From NCBI GenBank assembly GCA_944393485.1, contig CALYAJ010000016.1, positions 1 through 37,256 of the forward strand: a stretch of 37,256 nucleotides of DNA, read 5' to 3'. A model generated the notes under the pieces. It ran no database searches. It had not been told where the DNA came from and was given only the letters and a program-made list of their open reading frames with translations. This document shows positions 1 through 8,255 of this stretch, one piece after another. Source of the stretch: an uncultured Clostridia bacterium. Its GTDB lineage: Bacteria; Bacillota; Clostridia; TANB77; CAG-508. Positions within the stretch are counted from its first letter, which is position 1. The number at the start of each line of letters is the position of its first letter. The translations under genes and the position numbers were made by a program.

Positions 1-215
1 TAATTATATAAATAAAACAAAAAAATGTCTTAAAATTGATTTTAATGAGTCATAAGAATATTAATATAACAGTAATACAAAAGATTATAAGATAATGGAT
101 ATAAAACAAAGAACTAAAGATATATAAATGAATATTAGTATGCATAAAACAGCTAAAAGCCTTGAAACAACAGAAGTGTAGTATTATAGCCAATATATAT
201 TTACTCCTATCTCTT

Positions 216-243
216 ATTGCACAAAACTTTGATTTTGTGCAAT
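216..243 (+). terminator. Perfect 11-bp hairpin, possible terminator
   Basis: ATTGCACAAAA and TTTTGTGCAAT pair perfectly around a 6-nt loop. On the + strand a T run follows about 11 nt later (255-260). That is late for a textbook terminator, and no + strand gene is seen upstream, so the role is uncertain. Confidence 0.35.
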
Positions 244-600
244 GTTATATATAACTTTTTTACACTTTAATTCTAATTGTTCTTCTCTTCTCCACCACTA
301 TTATCATTAATTAAATTAATATTCCGCTCTATAGCTTTATTACAATTTTATTTATTATTTAATATTTTTTTATTCACTCTATTTCTTTATAATATAATTA
401 AAAAAATTTTATATAAATAAATTTATGAATTCATTTATATAATTATAATACAATTATAGAGAAAGCATTTTGTAGAAATTAAATAAAATTTCTCCCCTAT
501 TTCGTTATTTAAATTATTATACATTTGCATTTTAGATTTGTCCATTATTTTTATAAATATTAATAATCAAAACTTACTAATCTTATTCTTATCTAATATA

Positions 601-640
601 AAAAAATTGAGGATTCCAAACTGTATAGTTCAGAATCCTC
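601..640 (-). terminator. Rho-independent terminator of the small orphan gene
   Basis: GAGGATTC (609-616) pairs with GAATCCTC (633-640), and the inner AACT/AGTT extends the stem. Read on the minus strand it is followed by a run of six T (601-606). It lies about 60 bases past the stop of the gene at 699-932. Confidence 0.85.
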
Positions 641-698
641 TTACTAACATTAGTTAGCCATTTTCCATATTTTATTCGGACGTCTCTTCTTCACGACT

Positions 699-932
699 TT
701 ACTCATCAAACGGATCTTCCACTTCTTCCAAAATTGAGTTCCCCACAGAAATGATTTCGTGTGGTTTCACACGATCAAAGACCGTCTTATTTGACCTAAT
801 GTGTGTTTCTACTAAATTCAGCTCTCCAACTTTTGTGGCATAAACTGCCGATCCTTCAATCCGAATGTTTTTTACCAAGGAAAGAGTTATAGAGTTACCG
901 CTACATAGTGTAAGAATATAATATTTTTTCAT
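699..932 (-). CDS. Small hypothetical protein, 77 aa
   Basis: I do not recognise this protein. It is small, acidic at the C-terminus (ending EEVEDPFDE) and predicted soluble, with no signal peptide or membrane segment. The N-terminal half looks beta-rich (short alternating hydrophobic stretches such as YYILTL and IRIEGSAVYA). A strong ribosome binding site (AGGAGGT) lies seven bases before the ATG, a good promoter lies upstream and a terminator follows, so it is almost surely expressed. It stands alone as a single-gene unit divergent from asnS. Its base composition is visibly less AT-rich than the flanking DNA, which suggests an accessory or acquired gene. Function unknown. Confidence 0.7.
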   Translation of the reverse strand: MKKYYILTLCSGNSITLSLVKNIRIEGSAVYATKVGELNLVETHIRSNKTVFDRVKPHEIISVGNSILEEVEDPFDE

Positions 933-976
933 ATTGTTACCTCCTAGTAATATGGTTTTACGGTTATATCTTTTAT

Positions 977-1005
977 ATTATAACATAAACAAGATTATTA
1001 TGTAA
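977..1005 (-). promoter_or_regulatory. Sigma-A type promoter for the 77-aa gene
   Basis: On the minus strand TTACAT, a 17-base spacer and TATAAT are present, and TG one base before the -10 makes it an extended -10 promoter. The transcript would start about 40 bases before the AGGAGGT site. Confidence 0.65.
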
Positions 1006-1194
1006 GGTTTGTGAGTTAAACTATATGAAAATTTATCTAAATACATTAAATATATTCTATAAATCCTGAAATTCCTTTATTTTCTAAGCATTCAAGATAC
1101 GGCGCGTGAGAATCGATTCTAAGCCATTTTATTTAAAAAGCTATATAACTTTATGCCTAAAAATAACCTATTTTTACTAATTTTAATATTTTAA

Positions 1195-1223
1195 TTGAAT
1201 TAATATATAAAATGTCATATAAT
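1195..1223 (+). promoter_or_regulatory. Sigma-A type promoter for asnS
   Basis: TTGAAT (1195-1200), a 17-base spacer and a perfect TATAAT (1218-1223) lie just ahead of the ribosome binding site AGGAGG at 1247-1252. The leader would be about 30 nt, too short for a T-box. Confidence 0.75.
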
Positions 1224-1257
1224 ATTGAAAGATTTTATATATTTTTAGGAGGACAAT

Positions 1258-2649
1258 ATGGAAAAAGTAATTATAAAAGATCTATATAGACAAAAAGAAA
1301 AATATGCTGACAAAAATATTTGTATTGAAGGTTGGGTTCGTACTATAAGAGATTCAAAAACATTTGGTTTTATAGAATTAAATGATGGTACTTTTTTTAA
1401 GAATGTTCAAATAGTTTTTAATGATACTTTAGCAAACTTTAATGATATTTGTAAATTAACTATTAGTTCTACAATTAAAGTTGAAGGAAAATTTATATTA
1501 ACAGAAAATGCTAAACAACCATTTGAAATTCAAGCAACTTCAGTAGAAATAGAATGTTTATCAGATAATACATATCCACTTCAAAAGAAAAGACATACAT
1601 TTGAATATTTAAGAACTATTGCTCACTTACGTCCAAGAAGTAATACATTTAATGCAGTATTTCGTGTTAGAAGTGCTTTAGCATATGCAATACATAAGTT
1701 CTTCCAAGAAAAAGGATTCGTATATGTAAATACACCTCTTATTACAGCAAGTGATGCAGAAGGTGCTGGAGAAATGTTTAATGTAAATTCATTTGATTTA
1801 AATAATATTCCAAAGGATGATAAAGGAAATGTAGATTTTTCGCAGGACTTCTTTGGTAAACCTGCACATTTAACTGTTAGCGGACAATTAAATGCCGAAA
1901 CTTTTGCAGAAGCATTTTGCAATGTATATACATTTGGACCTACTTTCCGTGCTGAGGATTCTAATACAGTAAAACATGCTGCAGAATTTTGGATGGTTGA
2001 GCCAGAAATATGTTTTGCTGATTTAAAAGATGATATGGATTTAGCCGAAGAAATGATTAAATATATCTTTAAATATGTTATAGATAACTATCCAGAAGAA
2101 ATGCAATTCTTTAATAATTTCGTAGATAAAGGTCTTTTAGATAGATTAAATAATGTTATAAATTCAGATTTTGCTAGAATTACTTATACAGACGCTGTTG
2201 CCGAACTGGAAAAACATAATGATGAATTTGAATATAAAGTTAGCTGGGGCGTTGATTTGCAAACAGAACATGAAAGATATTTATGTGAGAAAATCTTCCA
2301 AAAACCTGTATTCGTAACAGATTATCCAAAAGATATAAAAGCATTTTATATGAAATTAAATGATGATGGAAAAACAGTTGCAGCAGCAGATTTGCTAGCT
2401 CCTGGAATTGGAGAAATAATTGGTGGAAGTCAAAGAGAAGACGATTATGAAAAGCTTTTAAATAGAATAAAAGAATTAAATATGCCAATTGAAAATTATG
2501 ACTGGTATTTAGATTTAAGAAAATATGGAAGTTGTAAACACGCTGGATTTGGACTAGGATTTGAAAGAGCAATAATGTATTTAACAGGAATGCAAAATAT
2601 TAGAGATGTAATTCCATTTCCAAGAACACCAAATAATTGTGAATTTTAA
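1258..2649 (+). CDS. asnS: Asparaginyl-tRNA synthetase
   Basis: Charges tRNA(Asn) with asparagine in the cytoplasm using ATP. The 463-residue length is normal for bacterial AsnRS. The N-terminal ~110 residues form the OB-fold anticodon-binding domain ([19 protein letters not shown]). The rest is a class IIb catalytic core: motif 2 with the FRAED segment near residue 230, and motif 3 with [15 protein letters not shown] near the C-terminus. The sequence ends in [16 protein letters not shown], the usual family C-terminus. The ATG is set by AGGAGG six bases upstream. It is transcribed alone from its own promoter and ends in a strong terminator at 2684-2720, convergent with rho. An AspRS/AspRS2 identity is less likely given the close match to AsnRS motifs and length. 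Confidence 0.97.
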   Translation: MEKVIIKDLYRQKEKYADKNICIEGWVRTIRDSKTFGFIELNDGTFFKNVQIVFNDTLANFNDICKLTISSTIKVEGKFILTENAKQPFEIQATSVEIECLSDNTYPLQKKRHTFEYLRTIAHLRPRSNTFNAVFRVRSALAYAIHKFFQEKGFVYVNTPLITASDAEGAGEMFNVNSFDLNNIPKDDKGNVDFSQDFFGKPAHLTVSGQLNAETFAEAFCNVYTFGPTFRAEDSNTVKHAAEFWMVEPEICFADLKDDMDLAEEMIKYIFKYVIDNYPEEMQFFNNFVDKGLLDRLNNVINSDFARITYTDAVAELEKHNDEFEYKVSWGVDLQTEHERYLCEKIFQKPVFVTDYPKDIKAFYMKLNDDGKTVAAADLLAPGIGEIIGGSQREDDYEKLLNRIKELNMPIENYDWYLDLRKYGSCKHAGFGLGFERAIMYLTGMQNIRDVIPFPRTPNNCEF

Positions 2650-2683
2650 AAAGAGCAAATGTTCGCTTTAAAAAAATATATAC

Positions 2684-2720
2684 ATCCCCTATCTTTATAT
2701 TATTTAAGATAGGGGATTTT
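2684..2720 (+). terminator. Terminator of asnS
   Basis: ATCCCCTATCTT (2684-2695) pairs perfectly with AAGATAGGGGAT (2706-2717) around a 10-nt loop and is followed by TTT. It sits 35 bases past the asnS stop. Confidence 0.9.
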
Positions 2721-2734
2721 CGTAAATTTCACAC

Positions 2735-2753
2735 AAAATTGCACTGCAATTTT
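2735..2753. repeat. Perfect 9-bp inverted repeat between asnS and rho
   Basis: AAAATTGCA and TGCAATTTT flank a single C. It lies between the two convergent terminators and is explained by neither. It may be a relic or a small operator. Confidence 0.5.
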
Positions 2754-2788
2754 GGCGAACGAACAAAGACGGGACATATAAGTTATTT

Positions 2789-2814
2789 AAAAGGGCATAA
2801 ATCATGCCCCTTTT
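2789..2814 (-). terminator. Terminator of rho
   Basis: AAAAGGGCAT and ATGCCCCTTTT pair with one bulged base. Read on the minus strand the stem ends in a T run, 14 bases past the rho stop. Confidence 0.85.
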
Positions 2815-2827
2815 GTTCTATTTCCTA

Positions 2828-4138
2828 TTATTTAAATCTTCTTAAATATGTATCAATTTTATCTAAAAATTCATCATTACTTTTAGTTGTAACCATTTGA
2901 GAAATTATGTTTTCTGTAACATCTGCAACAGGTAAATTATTTAATGCTTTACGCAATGCATATACAGTCTCTATTTCTTTTTTAGAAAGTAATAAATCTT
3001 CTCTTCTAGTTCCTGATTTATTTATATCTATAGCTGGGAAAATACGTTTTTCTGATAATTTTCTATCTAAATGTACTTCCATATTACCTGTTCCTTTAAA
3101 TTCTTCAAATATTACATCATCCATTCTGCTTCCCGTTTCTACTAATGCTGATGCAAGAATTGTTAAACTTCCTCCATTTTCAATGTTTCTAGCTGCACCA
3201 AAAAATTTCTTTGGTTTATGTAGTGCATTAGGATCAAGTCCACCAGATAAGGTTCTTCCTGAAGATGGGATTACTAAGTTATACGCTCTAGCAAGCCTTG
3301 TAATACTATCTAGTAAAATAACAACATCTTTTCCTTGTTCTACTAATCTTTTAGATCTTTCTATAACCATTTCAGCTACTTTTACATGGTGTTCTGGTAA
3401 TTCATCAAATGTTGAATATATAACTTCACCACTAATAGAACGTTTCATATCTGTAACTTCTTCAGGTCTTTCATCAATTAATAGTACAATTAATTTTATT
3501 TCAGGATTATTTGTAGTAATACTATTAGCAATTTTTTTAATTAATGTAGTTTTACCAACTTTAGGTGGTGCTACAATCATACCTCTTTGACCTTTACCTA
3601 TTGGACTAATTAAATCAATCATTCTCATTGCATATTCAGTAGGTTCTGTTTCTAATTTAATTCTTTCTGTTGGATATATAGGAATTAAATCATCAAACTT
3701 TTTACGTTTATATGCAGTTTCTGGTGGCTCACCATTAACTTCACCTACAAATATTAGTGAAGGGAAACGTTCTCCTTCCTTTGCCATTCTAGAGATTCCT
3801 TTAATATAATCACCAGTATCTAATTTAAATCTTCTTATTTGAACTGGAGAAATATATACATCATTAGGTGTAGATAAATAATTATCTCCTCTTAAAAATC
3901 CATATCCATCAGGTAAAACCTCTAATATACCTTCTGAAATTTTATCATCATCATTAGTTAATTTGTAAGTAGTTTTTCCTTCAGAAACAATATCTACATG
4001 TTCTTCATTATTAGTTTCTTTTCCATCGTCATTTAATAGTTTTATTAATTCACTTTTCTTGTATTTTGAGTATCCTTTAATATTTTTGTTTTTTGCAAGC
4101 TCTCTTAATTCACTCAAGCTAAACTCTTCTAAGTCCAT
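2828..4138 (-). CDS. rho: Transcription termination factor Rho
   Basis: Hexameric RNA-dependent ATPase that terminates transcription. Domains in order: Rho N-terminal helical domain ([20 protein letters not shown], about residues 7-35), then the cold-shock-like RNA-binding domain ([20 protein letters not shown], about 75-130). The ATPase core follows with Walker [10 protein letters not shown], the catalytic segment [13 protein letters not shown], the Q-loop region and [15 protein letters not shown]. An in-frame TTG lies 18 bases further upstream, but it would overlap the ribosome binding site. AGGAGGT immediately precedes the ATG at 4138, giving 436 residues starting MDLEEF. Transcribed alone from the promoter at 4189-4216. 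Confidence 0.97.
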   Translation of the reverse strand: MDLEEFSLSELRELAKNKNIKGYSKYKKSELIKLLNDDGKETNNEEHVDIVSEGKTTYKLTNDDDKISEGILEVLPDGYGFLRGDNYLSTPNDVYISPVQIRRFKLDTGDYIKGISRMAKEGERFPSLIFVGEVNGEPPETAYKRKKFDDLIPIYPTERIKLETEPTEYAMRMIDLISPIGKGQRGMIVAPPKVGKTTLIKKIANSITTNNPEIKLIVLLIDERPEEVTDMKRSISGEVIYSTFDELPEHHVKVAEMVIERSKRLVEQGKDVVILLDSITRLARAYNLVIPSSGRTLSGGLDPNALHKPKKFFGAARNIENGGSLTILASALVETGSRMDDVIFEEFKGTGNMEVHLDRKLSEKRIFPAIDINKSGTRREDLLLSKKEIETVYALRKALNNLPVADVTENIISQMVTTKSNDEFLDKIDTYLRRFK

Positions 4139-4188
4139 AAAATACCTCCTATTCAATTTATTATCTTTATATGGGGAAATGTATAAAA

Positions 4189-4216
4189 ATTATAAAGAAA
4201 AATTTTTAAATTTCAA
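4189..4216 (-). promoter_or_regulatory. Sigma-A type promoter for rho
   Basis: Minus strand TTGAAA, a 16-base spacer and TATAAT, about 50 bases ahead of the rho ATG. Confidence 0.65.
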
Positions 4217-4351
4217 AAGAAAGTTGTTTGATTAAAAATAAAATTATTTATATATAAGTAGTATAATTGTATAAACTTATATATGATAGTAAAAAATTAT
4301 TTGGGATTACTTAAAGATAAATTTAACAAAAATTATAATTTAAATTAAAAT

Positions 4352-4379
4352 TAAACCTTAATTTATAGATTAAGGTTTA
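4352..4379 (-). terminator. Terminator after the divIC-like gene
   Basis: TAAACCTTAAT and ATTAAGGTTTA pair perfectly around a 6-nt loop, followed on the minus strand by a T-rich tract. It closes the yabP-yabQ-divIC unit. Confidence 0.8.
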
Positions 4380-4396
4380 TTAAACAAAAATAGTTT

Positions 4397-4681
4397 TTAT
4401 TTATTTGCATCAACATATACTCTTTCATTAGGTAAATACATATTTAATTTATCTCTTGCAATTTGTTCTATAAATTCATCTGAATCTATATTGTTTTGCA
4501 TGTTTGCAAGTTTTTCTTTGTATTCTTCTTGTTCCTGAATTTGATCTGAAACATATTCTTGTTCTGAATTATATGAATTTAAAGTTTTTTGTTGACTAAA
4601 TAAAACATAAGCAAAATAAACCAATATTGCTAGAATTATAATTATTTTATAAATTTTTTTACTCTTAAATAATTTTCTCAT
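4397..4681 (-). CDS. Septum formation initiator (DivIC/FtsB-like) protein
   Basis: Small bitopic division protein: a short basic cytoplasmic tail (MRKLFKSKKIYK), one membrane helix (about residues 13-31, IIIILAILVYFAYVLF), then an extracellular coiled coil (about 35-65). The C-terminal motif IARDKLNMYLPNERVYVD is typical of FtsL/DivIC family proteins. In this family the protein pairs with FtsL and DivIB at the septum. An upstream GTG at 4699 would give 100 residues, but the GGGAG purine stretch lies between it and the ATG at 4681, so I use the ATG (94 aa). It follows yabP and yabQ, matching the yabP-yabQ-divIC order known from Bacillus subtilis. Confidence 0.85.
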   Translation of the reverse strand: MRKLFKSKKIYKIIIILAILVYFAYVLFSQQKTLNSYNSEQEYVSDQIQEQEEYKEKLANMQNNIDSDEFIEQIARDKLNMYLPNERVYVDANK

Positions 4682-4715
4682 AAGTATTTTCTCTCCCACA
4701 ACCTATTCGTTAACA

Positions 4716-5133
4716 TTATACATTAAAATTATTTTTTTGTATAGTTTTTTTTAATTTATTTTTACATTTTTTTATTTTTTCTATTATAAAAACAAATGGT
4801 ATTTTAATTATACTCAAAATTTTACATATAATATTTTTTATTGGTAAAATAATATTTAGTAATATTTTATTAATAAACTTACTGATTAATATTAGATATA
4901 TTATAATTCCTAAAAATATACCTATAAATAAATATAATCGTAATTCTCCATCATTATATTTAAATATACTAAATAATAAAATTAAACCGTGTAATTAACC
5001 AAAATAGTATATCTTCAATATATGTAAAAAAATCATTTGTTTTAAACACTTTTCGCAATATTCTAAATAAATCATAGATTAATGCTGTTAACATTCCTAC
5101 CAAAATAAAAATAAAAAATGTATATAATTGCAT
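4716..5133 (-). pseudogene. yabQ: yabQ, spore cortex protein, interrupted by a +1 frameshift
   Basis: I translated this stretch by hand. From the ATG at 5133 the frame reads MQLYTFFIFILVGMLTALIY, then DLFRILRK and DILFWLIT, and hits TAG at 4971. If one base near 4989 (the C in ACACGG) is skipped, the frame continues GLILLFSIFKYNDGELRLY and on through hydrophobic helices to a TAA at 4716. The joined product (about 138 aa) has the YabQ pattern: an N-terminal membrane helix, a conserved DLFR, and the helix with LFW followed by the GELR(L)Y motif. YabQ is needed for spore cortex formation. The position between yabP and divIC supports the call. Either the gene is inactivated or the base is a sequencing or assembly error. 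Confidence 0.85.
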
Positions 5134-5144
5134 AATAAATCCTC

Positions 5145-5441
5145 TTATCTAAATATTTTACTAAATAAACTATCACCTTTCTTATCTTCTGTATTTTGAC
5201 TATATGATATATTGTTTATATTTCCTTCAACTTTTATCTCACTTTCATCAATATTTAATTTATTAATTTTTAATTCTTCTCCTTTAATAGTTAACATTCC
5301 AAGCTCAGTAGATAAAATTATTACTTGGTCATCAAAACTTAAAACATCATTAATTCCTGTAACATTAAGTTTTTCTCGATTCTCTAATATAATATTTTGC
5401 ATTACTCCAATATTAGAATTAATTTTTCTATCATCTATCAT
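5145..5441 (-). CDS. yabP: Sporulation protein YabP
   Basis: A 98-residue YabP/YqfC family protein, tied to spore coat and cortex assembly in the mother cell. The family pattern is clear: NREKLNVTGINDVLSFDDQV (about residues 21-40), then the beta-rich ILSTELGMLTIKGEELKI and KVEGNINNISYSQ. No signal peptide is seen. The ATG is set by GGAGG nine bases upstream. It is the first gene of the yabP-yabQ-divIC group, and yabQ starts 11 bases later. Confidence 0.9.
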   Translation of the reverse strand: MIDDRKINSNIGVMQNIILENREKLNVTGINDVLSFDDQVIILSTELGMLTIKGEELKINKLNIDESEIKVEGNINNISYSQNTEDKKGDSLFSKIFR

Positions 5442-5506
5442 AAAGATAAACCTCCAATTTTAATCTCTTTTTAATATATATATTCAAATAATGTACAACT
5501 TATGCA

Positions 5507-5536
5507 AAAAAAGACTCAATATTTTGAGTCTTTTTT
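5507..5536 (-). terminator. Terminator of the DnaB-like gene
   Basis: AAAAAAGACTCAA and TTGAGTCTTTTTT pair around TATT. The T run on the minus strand lies seven bases past the stop of the upstream gene and isolates yabP from it. Confidence 0.92.
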
Positions 5537-5542
5537 GAAATA

Positions 5543-7372
5543 TTATTCAATATTAGAAATTTTATCTTCATCATGTTGTTTTAATTTTAAGTATCCTAAT
5601 TCTTCCCAACTATTATATGCTAAATTTAATCTGAATAATAATTTAGGTTTAGCACCAGCTCTGTTTTTGTCTACAACACATGCATAATATCTAACATTTG
5701 GATCATTATATTTAACCAAATTATAACATTTTTCATCCATTTCTTCTATTGAATATTCATAGTCTTTATAATTTTCTCTATTTATTTGTTTAACTAAACA
5801 AAGAGTATCAAGAACTTCTTTTACTGTTCTACTTGATTGTAAATCATTAATAGTTAAATTTATAGGCCATGTTGCTGTTTCAGTTAATTGTAATGTTGAA
5901 AAAATAAACATATTAAAGTTTTGGGCTAGGTTTGAAAGTATAGTTGCAGTTTTCTTTACTTCTTCCCCATTTCCTATGTGTTCTGTATCAGTTTTTAATG
6001 TATCATAAAATACATATTCAATATGCTTCATGTAGTAATAATTCATTATAACTTTTTGTAATTCATCATTAGTATGATCTGTTATATTTATAAAATAAAT
6101 ATAATTATTTACCTCTTTTTCCATCCAATCTGTAACAGCAATAGTATCTCTAAATTCTTTTGAAATTCTAGCTAATCTTTTAACAAATTCTTCTCTTGTT
6201 TCTCCTTTTTTTTGAATAATGAATCCATCTTCATCTTTTTCGACATCAGAACCTTCATCTGCTCTAAATTTGAACTCTAATAATTCTCCTTCAGTTTTAT
6301 GCAAATTTTTTCCGTGTAATTTTTGAATTTCTGGATTATTAATAATTGTTGTCATTAAACAAAGTTTCATCTTTTCTTCTGACATCTCATTGGATATTAC
6401 TAATACTCTTTTTTTGTAAAGTAATGATAAGTTTGCAACCATATAAATTGTAAATCTACTTTTTCCTGAGTTTGAAGGCATAGAAACAGCCATTGTTTCT
6501 CCTTTTCTTAATCCTTTAAATTCACGTGTTAAACGTTTAAAGGGTAAAGGAATTCCAGTTGTTAAGTTGTTTTCTCCTCTTTCTAAGAATTCTGTTAATC
6601 CCTGATTCAAAATTGCTCTTTTAAATTTTTCAGTTGCAGTTACTTGTTCAACAGCACTTTCTACTTCTGGTACAGACATTTGCTCATATAATTCGTAATT
6701 TTTTATCTCGACAACTTTTTCTTGAATATTTTTAATAGGAATTTTTAAGTACCACTTTCTTAAAATAAATAATTTTTTTAAATCTATATATACTTTTTCT
6801 ATTTTAACATTTCTTTGTAATTTAATGCGTGTTACCAATTGTTTCTTTAAATCATAAACTTCACGCGTTGTTTTAGCAAAATTAAAATTTCTTTTTACTG
6901 CTTCTGGCGCGTATTTTTCTCCTTCTGTAAATATAACACTTTTATACAAATTTAACATTTCATCACTTTGAAATGCAACTTCATCATATAGAAAATTATA
7001 ACTTACTATATATCTAGGATCATATAATAATAAACCAATATAATCCATTTCTAAATCTATGTCACGTAATTCCGGTGGAAAGGTTTGTACTTCGTCTTCA
7101 TTAACTTGCTCTGCTTCAAATTGTTTTTTTTCTTCTTCTATAATATTTTGTTTTTCTAGTTTCTTTTTATTTTCTCGTTGTTTTATTTCTTTTTTCTTGT
7201 TTTTAATAGCTTCATTTAATTCTTTTATTCCTTTTAATGCTTTTGCTAAATCATTATTCCCAATAGCTTCTTTTATTTCTTGTATTTGTTTCGCATTTCC
7301 TTTTGTTACAGGAATATGATTTAATAAGTCATATAATTGTGATACACTATCATTAGATCCGTTTGTTCCCAT
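5543..7372 (-). CDS. DnaB-type RecA-fold ATPase, non-canonical (609 aa)
   Basis: A RecA-superfamily ATPase close to the DnaB helicase core but not the housekeeping DnaB. Residues 1-100 are charged and coiled-coil-like (rich in K, E, Q around 45-95). About 105-165 resembles the DnaB N-terminal domain. The ATPase core shows Walker A at 297-306 (SMPSNSGKSR), the DnaB motif NEMSEE at 328-333, a Walker B-like strand ending in D457 (EYVFYD) and a sensor Q495 (STLQL). It ends with a late NRAGAKPKLLF motif at 570-580 like the KNRxG element of DnaB. About 75 charged residues (350-425) are inserted between the NEMS motif and Walker B. The usual length of replicative DnaB is about 450. The start is set by AAGGAG before the ATG. 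Role unknown; a phage-derived or specialised helicase/ATPase is possible. Confidence 0.75.
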   Translation of the reverse strand: MGTNGSNDSVSQLYDLLNHIPVTKGNAKQIQEIKEAIGNNDLAKALKGIKELNEAIKNKKKEIKQRENKKKLEKQNIIEEEKKQFEAEQVNEDEVQTFPPELRDIDLEMDYIGLLLYDPRYIVSYNFLYDEVAFQSDEMLNLYKSVIFTEGEKYAPEAVKRNFNFAKTTREVYDLKKQLVTRIKLQRNVKIEKVYIDLKKLFILRKWYLKIPIKNIQEKVVEIKNYELYEQMSVPEVESAVEQVTATEKFKRAILNQGLTEFLERGENNLTTGIPLPFKRLTREFKGLRKGETMAVSMPSNSGKSRFTIYMVANLSLLYKKRVLVISNEMSEEKMKLCLMTTIINNPEIQKLHGKNLHKTEGELLEFKFRADEGSDVEKDEDGFIIQKKGETREEFVKRLARISKEFRDTIAVTDWMEKEVNNYIYFINITDHTNDELQKVIMNYYYMKHIEYVFYDTLKTDTEHIGNGEEVKKTATILSNLAQNFNMFIFSTLQLTETATWPINLTINDLQSSRTVKEVLDTLCLVKQINRENYKDYEYSIEEMDEKCYNLVKYNDPNVRYYACVVDKNRAGAKPKLLFRLNLAYNSWEELGYLKLKQHDEDKISNIE

Positions 7373-7410
7373 TTTATTTCTCCTTTATTAAAAGTTTTAT
7401 TAATAGTTAA

Positions 7411-7439
7411 ATTATATCAATAATATATTTTTTTTAAAA
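7411..7439 (-). promoter_or_regulatory. Probable promoter of the DnaB-like gene
   Basis: TATAAT preceded by TGA gives an extended -10 on the minus strand. The -35 (TTTTAA, 17-base spacer) is weak. AAGGAG and the ATG follow about 35 bases downstream. Confidence 0.45.
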
Positions 7440-7464
7440 GTATTTAATATAAAAATTTTAAAAG

Positions 7465-7526
7465 AAAAAAAGACGGTGTTATTCGAGGCCACTTTTTCAG
7501 CAGACTCGTATCATTCGTCTTTTTTT
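7465..7526 (-). terminator. Large terminator-like hairpin after lemA
   Basis: AAAAAAAGACG and CGTCTTTTTTT close a 40-nt interior that itself folds (CGAG with CTCG, flanked by further pairs with mismatches). T runs border it on both strands. It follows lemA by about 60 bases. The large structured loop is unusual compared with the compact hairpins elsewhere in the window. Confidence 0.7.
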
Positions 7527-7584
7527 CTTGACAATCTATTTATAATTTCAAATATTGGCAGATAATAACATATCTTTATCTATA

Positions 7585-8121
7585 TTAAATATCAGCTTTT
7601 TCATTTTCTCCTTGAACTGCTCTATCTTCAAGTTCAAATAATTCTCCTTCTTTAAATCCAAACAATTTAGCAATTATATTAGAAGGAAAAACATTTAACT
7701 TAGTATTATACTTTGTTGTATCAGTATTATATATTCTTCTTGCAGCTTGAAGTTCATTTTCAACTTTAATTAAGCTTTTTTGTAATTTTAAGAATTGTTC
7801 ACTTGCTTTTAAATCTGGATAATTTTCAATTACAAGCATTAAATTATTATATTCATCATTTAATTTATTTAAAGAATCTTTATCTTTATTTTGATTATAT
7901 GATGTTCTATATTCTGTTATTTTTGTTAATATATCCTTTTCATAATTTGCATAACCTTTTGTAACTTCAACTAAATTTGGTATTAAATCAAATCTTTTTT
8001 GAAGATAGACATCTATAACACTATATGAATTATTCATCTGTTTTTTTAGTTTGACCATGCTATTATATTCAATTATTACAAAAATAATTAATATAGCTAA
8101 AATTAATGCTAAAATAATCAT
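7585..8121 (-). CDS. lemA: LemA family protein
   Basis: A 178-residue LemA family protein: an N-terminal membrane helix (about residues 1-18), then a long helical cytoplasmic or surface domain. Family motifs are clear: RFDLIPNLVEVTKGYANYEKD near 43-63, YPDLKASEQFLKLQKSL near 101-117, and AARRIYNTDTTKYN then FPSNIIAKLFGF. The precise biochemical role of the family is not settled. GGGGGAG lies just before the ATG. A near-consensus sigma-A promoter drives it. It is divergent from a DUF3137-like gene, a partner often found near lemA. Confidence 0.93.
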   Translation of the reverse strand: MIILALILAILIIFVIIEYNSMVKLKKQMNNSYSVIDVYLQKRFDLIPNLVEVTKGYANYEKDILTKITEYRTSYNQNKDKDSLNKLNDEYNNLMLVIENYPDLKASEQFLKLQKSLIKVENELQAARRIYNTDTTKYNTKLNVFPSNIIAKLFGFKEGELFELEDRAVQGENEKADI

Positions 8122-8158
8122 TTCTCTCCCCCACGTTTTCTTTTATACTATATTTTTT

Positions 8159-8187
8159 AGTATAAACTTTTTTAAATAAAATGTCAA
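8159..8187 (-). promoter_or_regulatory. Strong sigma-A promoter for lemA
   Basis: Minus strand TTGACA (perfect), a 17-base spacer and TATACT, about 35 bases before the lemA ATG. Confidence 0.8.
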
Positions 8188-8204
8188 AATATTTTACTTT
8201 TATA

Positions 8205-8233
8205 TTCTATGAAAAGTTAAATTATGGTAAAAT
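8205..8233 (+). promoter_or_regulatory. Weak candidate promoter for the DUF3137-like gene
   Basis: TAAAAT (8228-8233) has TG one base upstream, giving an extended -10. The -35 TTCTAT is poor. AAAGGAG and the ATG follow. Confidence 0.4.
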
Positions 8234-8255
8234 ATTCTTATGAAAGGAGTTTATT

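Larger units (their letters stand above)
1..698. other. Non-coding, very AT-rich stretch
   Basis: No convincing gene is visible here on either strand. Two structures stand out: an 11-bp perfect hairpin at 216-243 and a terminator at 601-640, listed separately. Very short frames exist, for example a 17-codon frame on + starting near 128, but none has a good ribosome binding site, so I do not call them. The stretch may hold decayed ends of genes lying outside the window. Confidence 0.6.
933..1257. other. Divergent intergenic region between orphan gene and asnS
   Basis: It holds back-to-back promoters (977-1005 minus, 1195-1223 plus). Between them is a GC-rich island near 1098-1124 in otherwise AT-only DNA, which includes a perfect 12-bp palindrome AGAATCGATTCT at 1109-1120. 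No T-box leader is seen: the predicted asnS start of transcription is only about 30 bases before its ATG. Confidence 0.6.

Noticed and set aside
128-181. A 17-codon frame on the + strand followed by the hairpin at 216-243
   Set aside because: No ribosome binding site and no recognisable product; such frames are expected by chance in this DNA.
933-1257. A T-box leader controlling asnS
   Set aside because: The well-placed promoter leaves a leader of about 30 nt, and no T-box consensus or specifier stem is seen upstream.
4715-4743. Promoter TATACA-17-TATAAT just before the divIC-like gene
   Set aside because: It lies inside the 3' end of yabQ and is made of A/T-rich codons; possible but not separable from coding sequence, so not listed as a feature.
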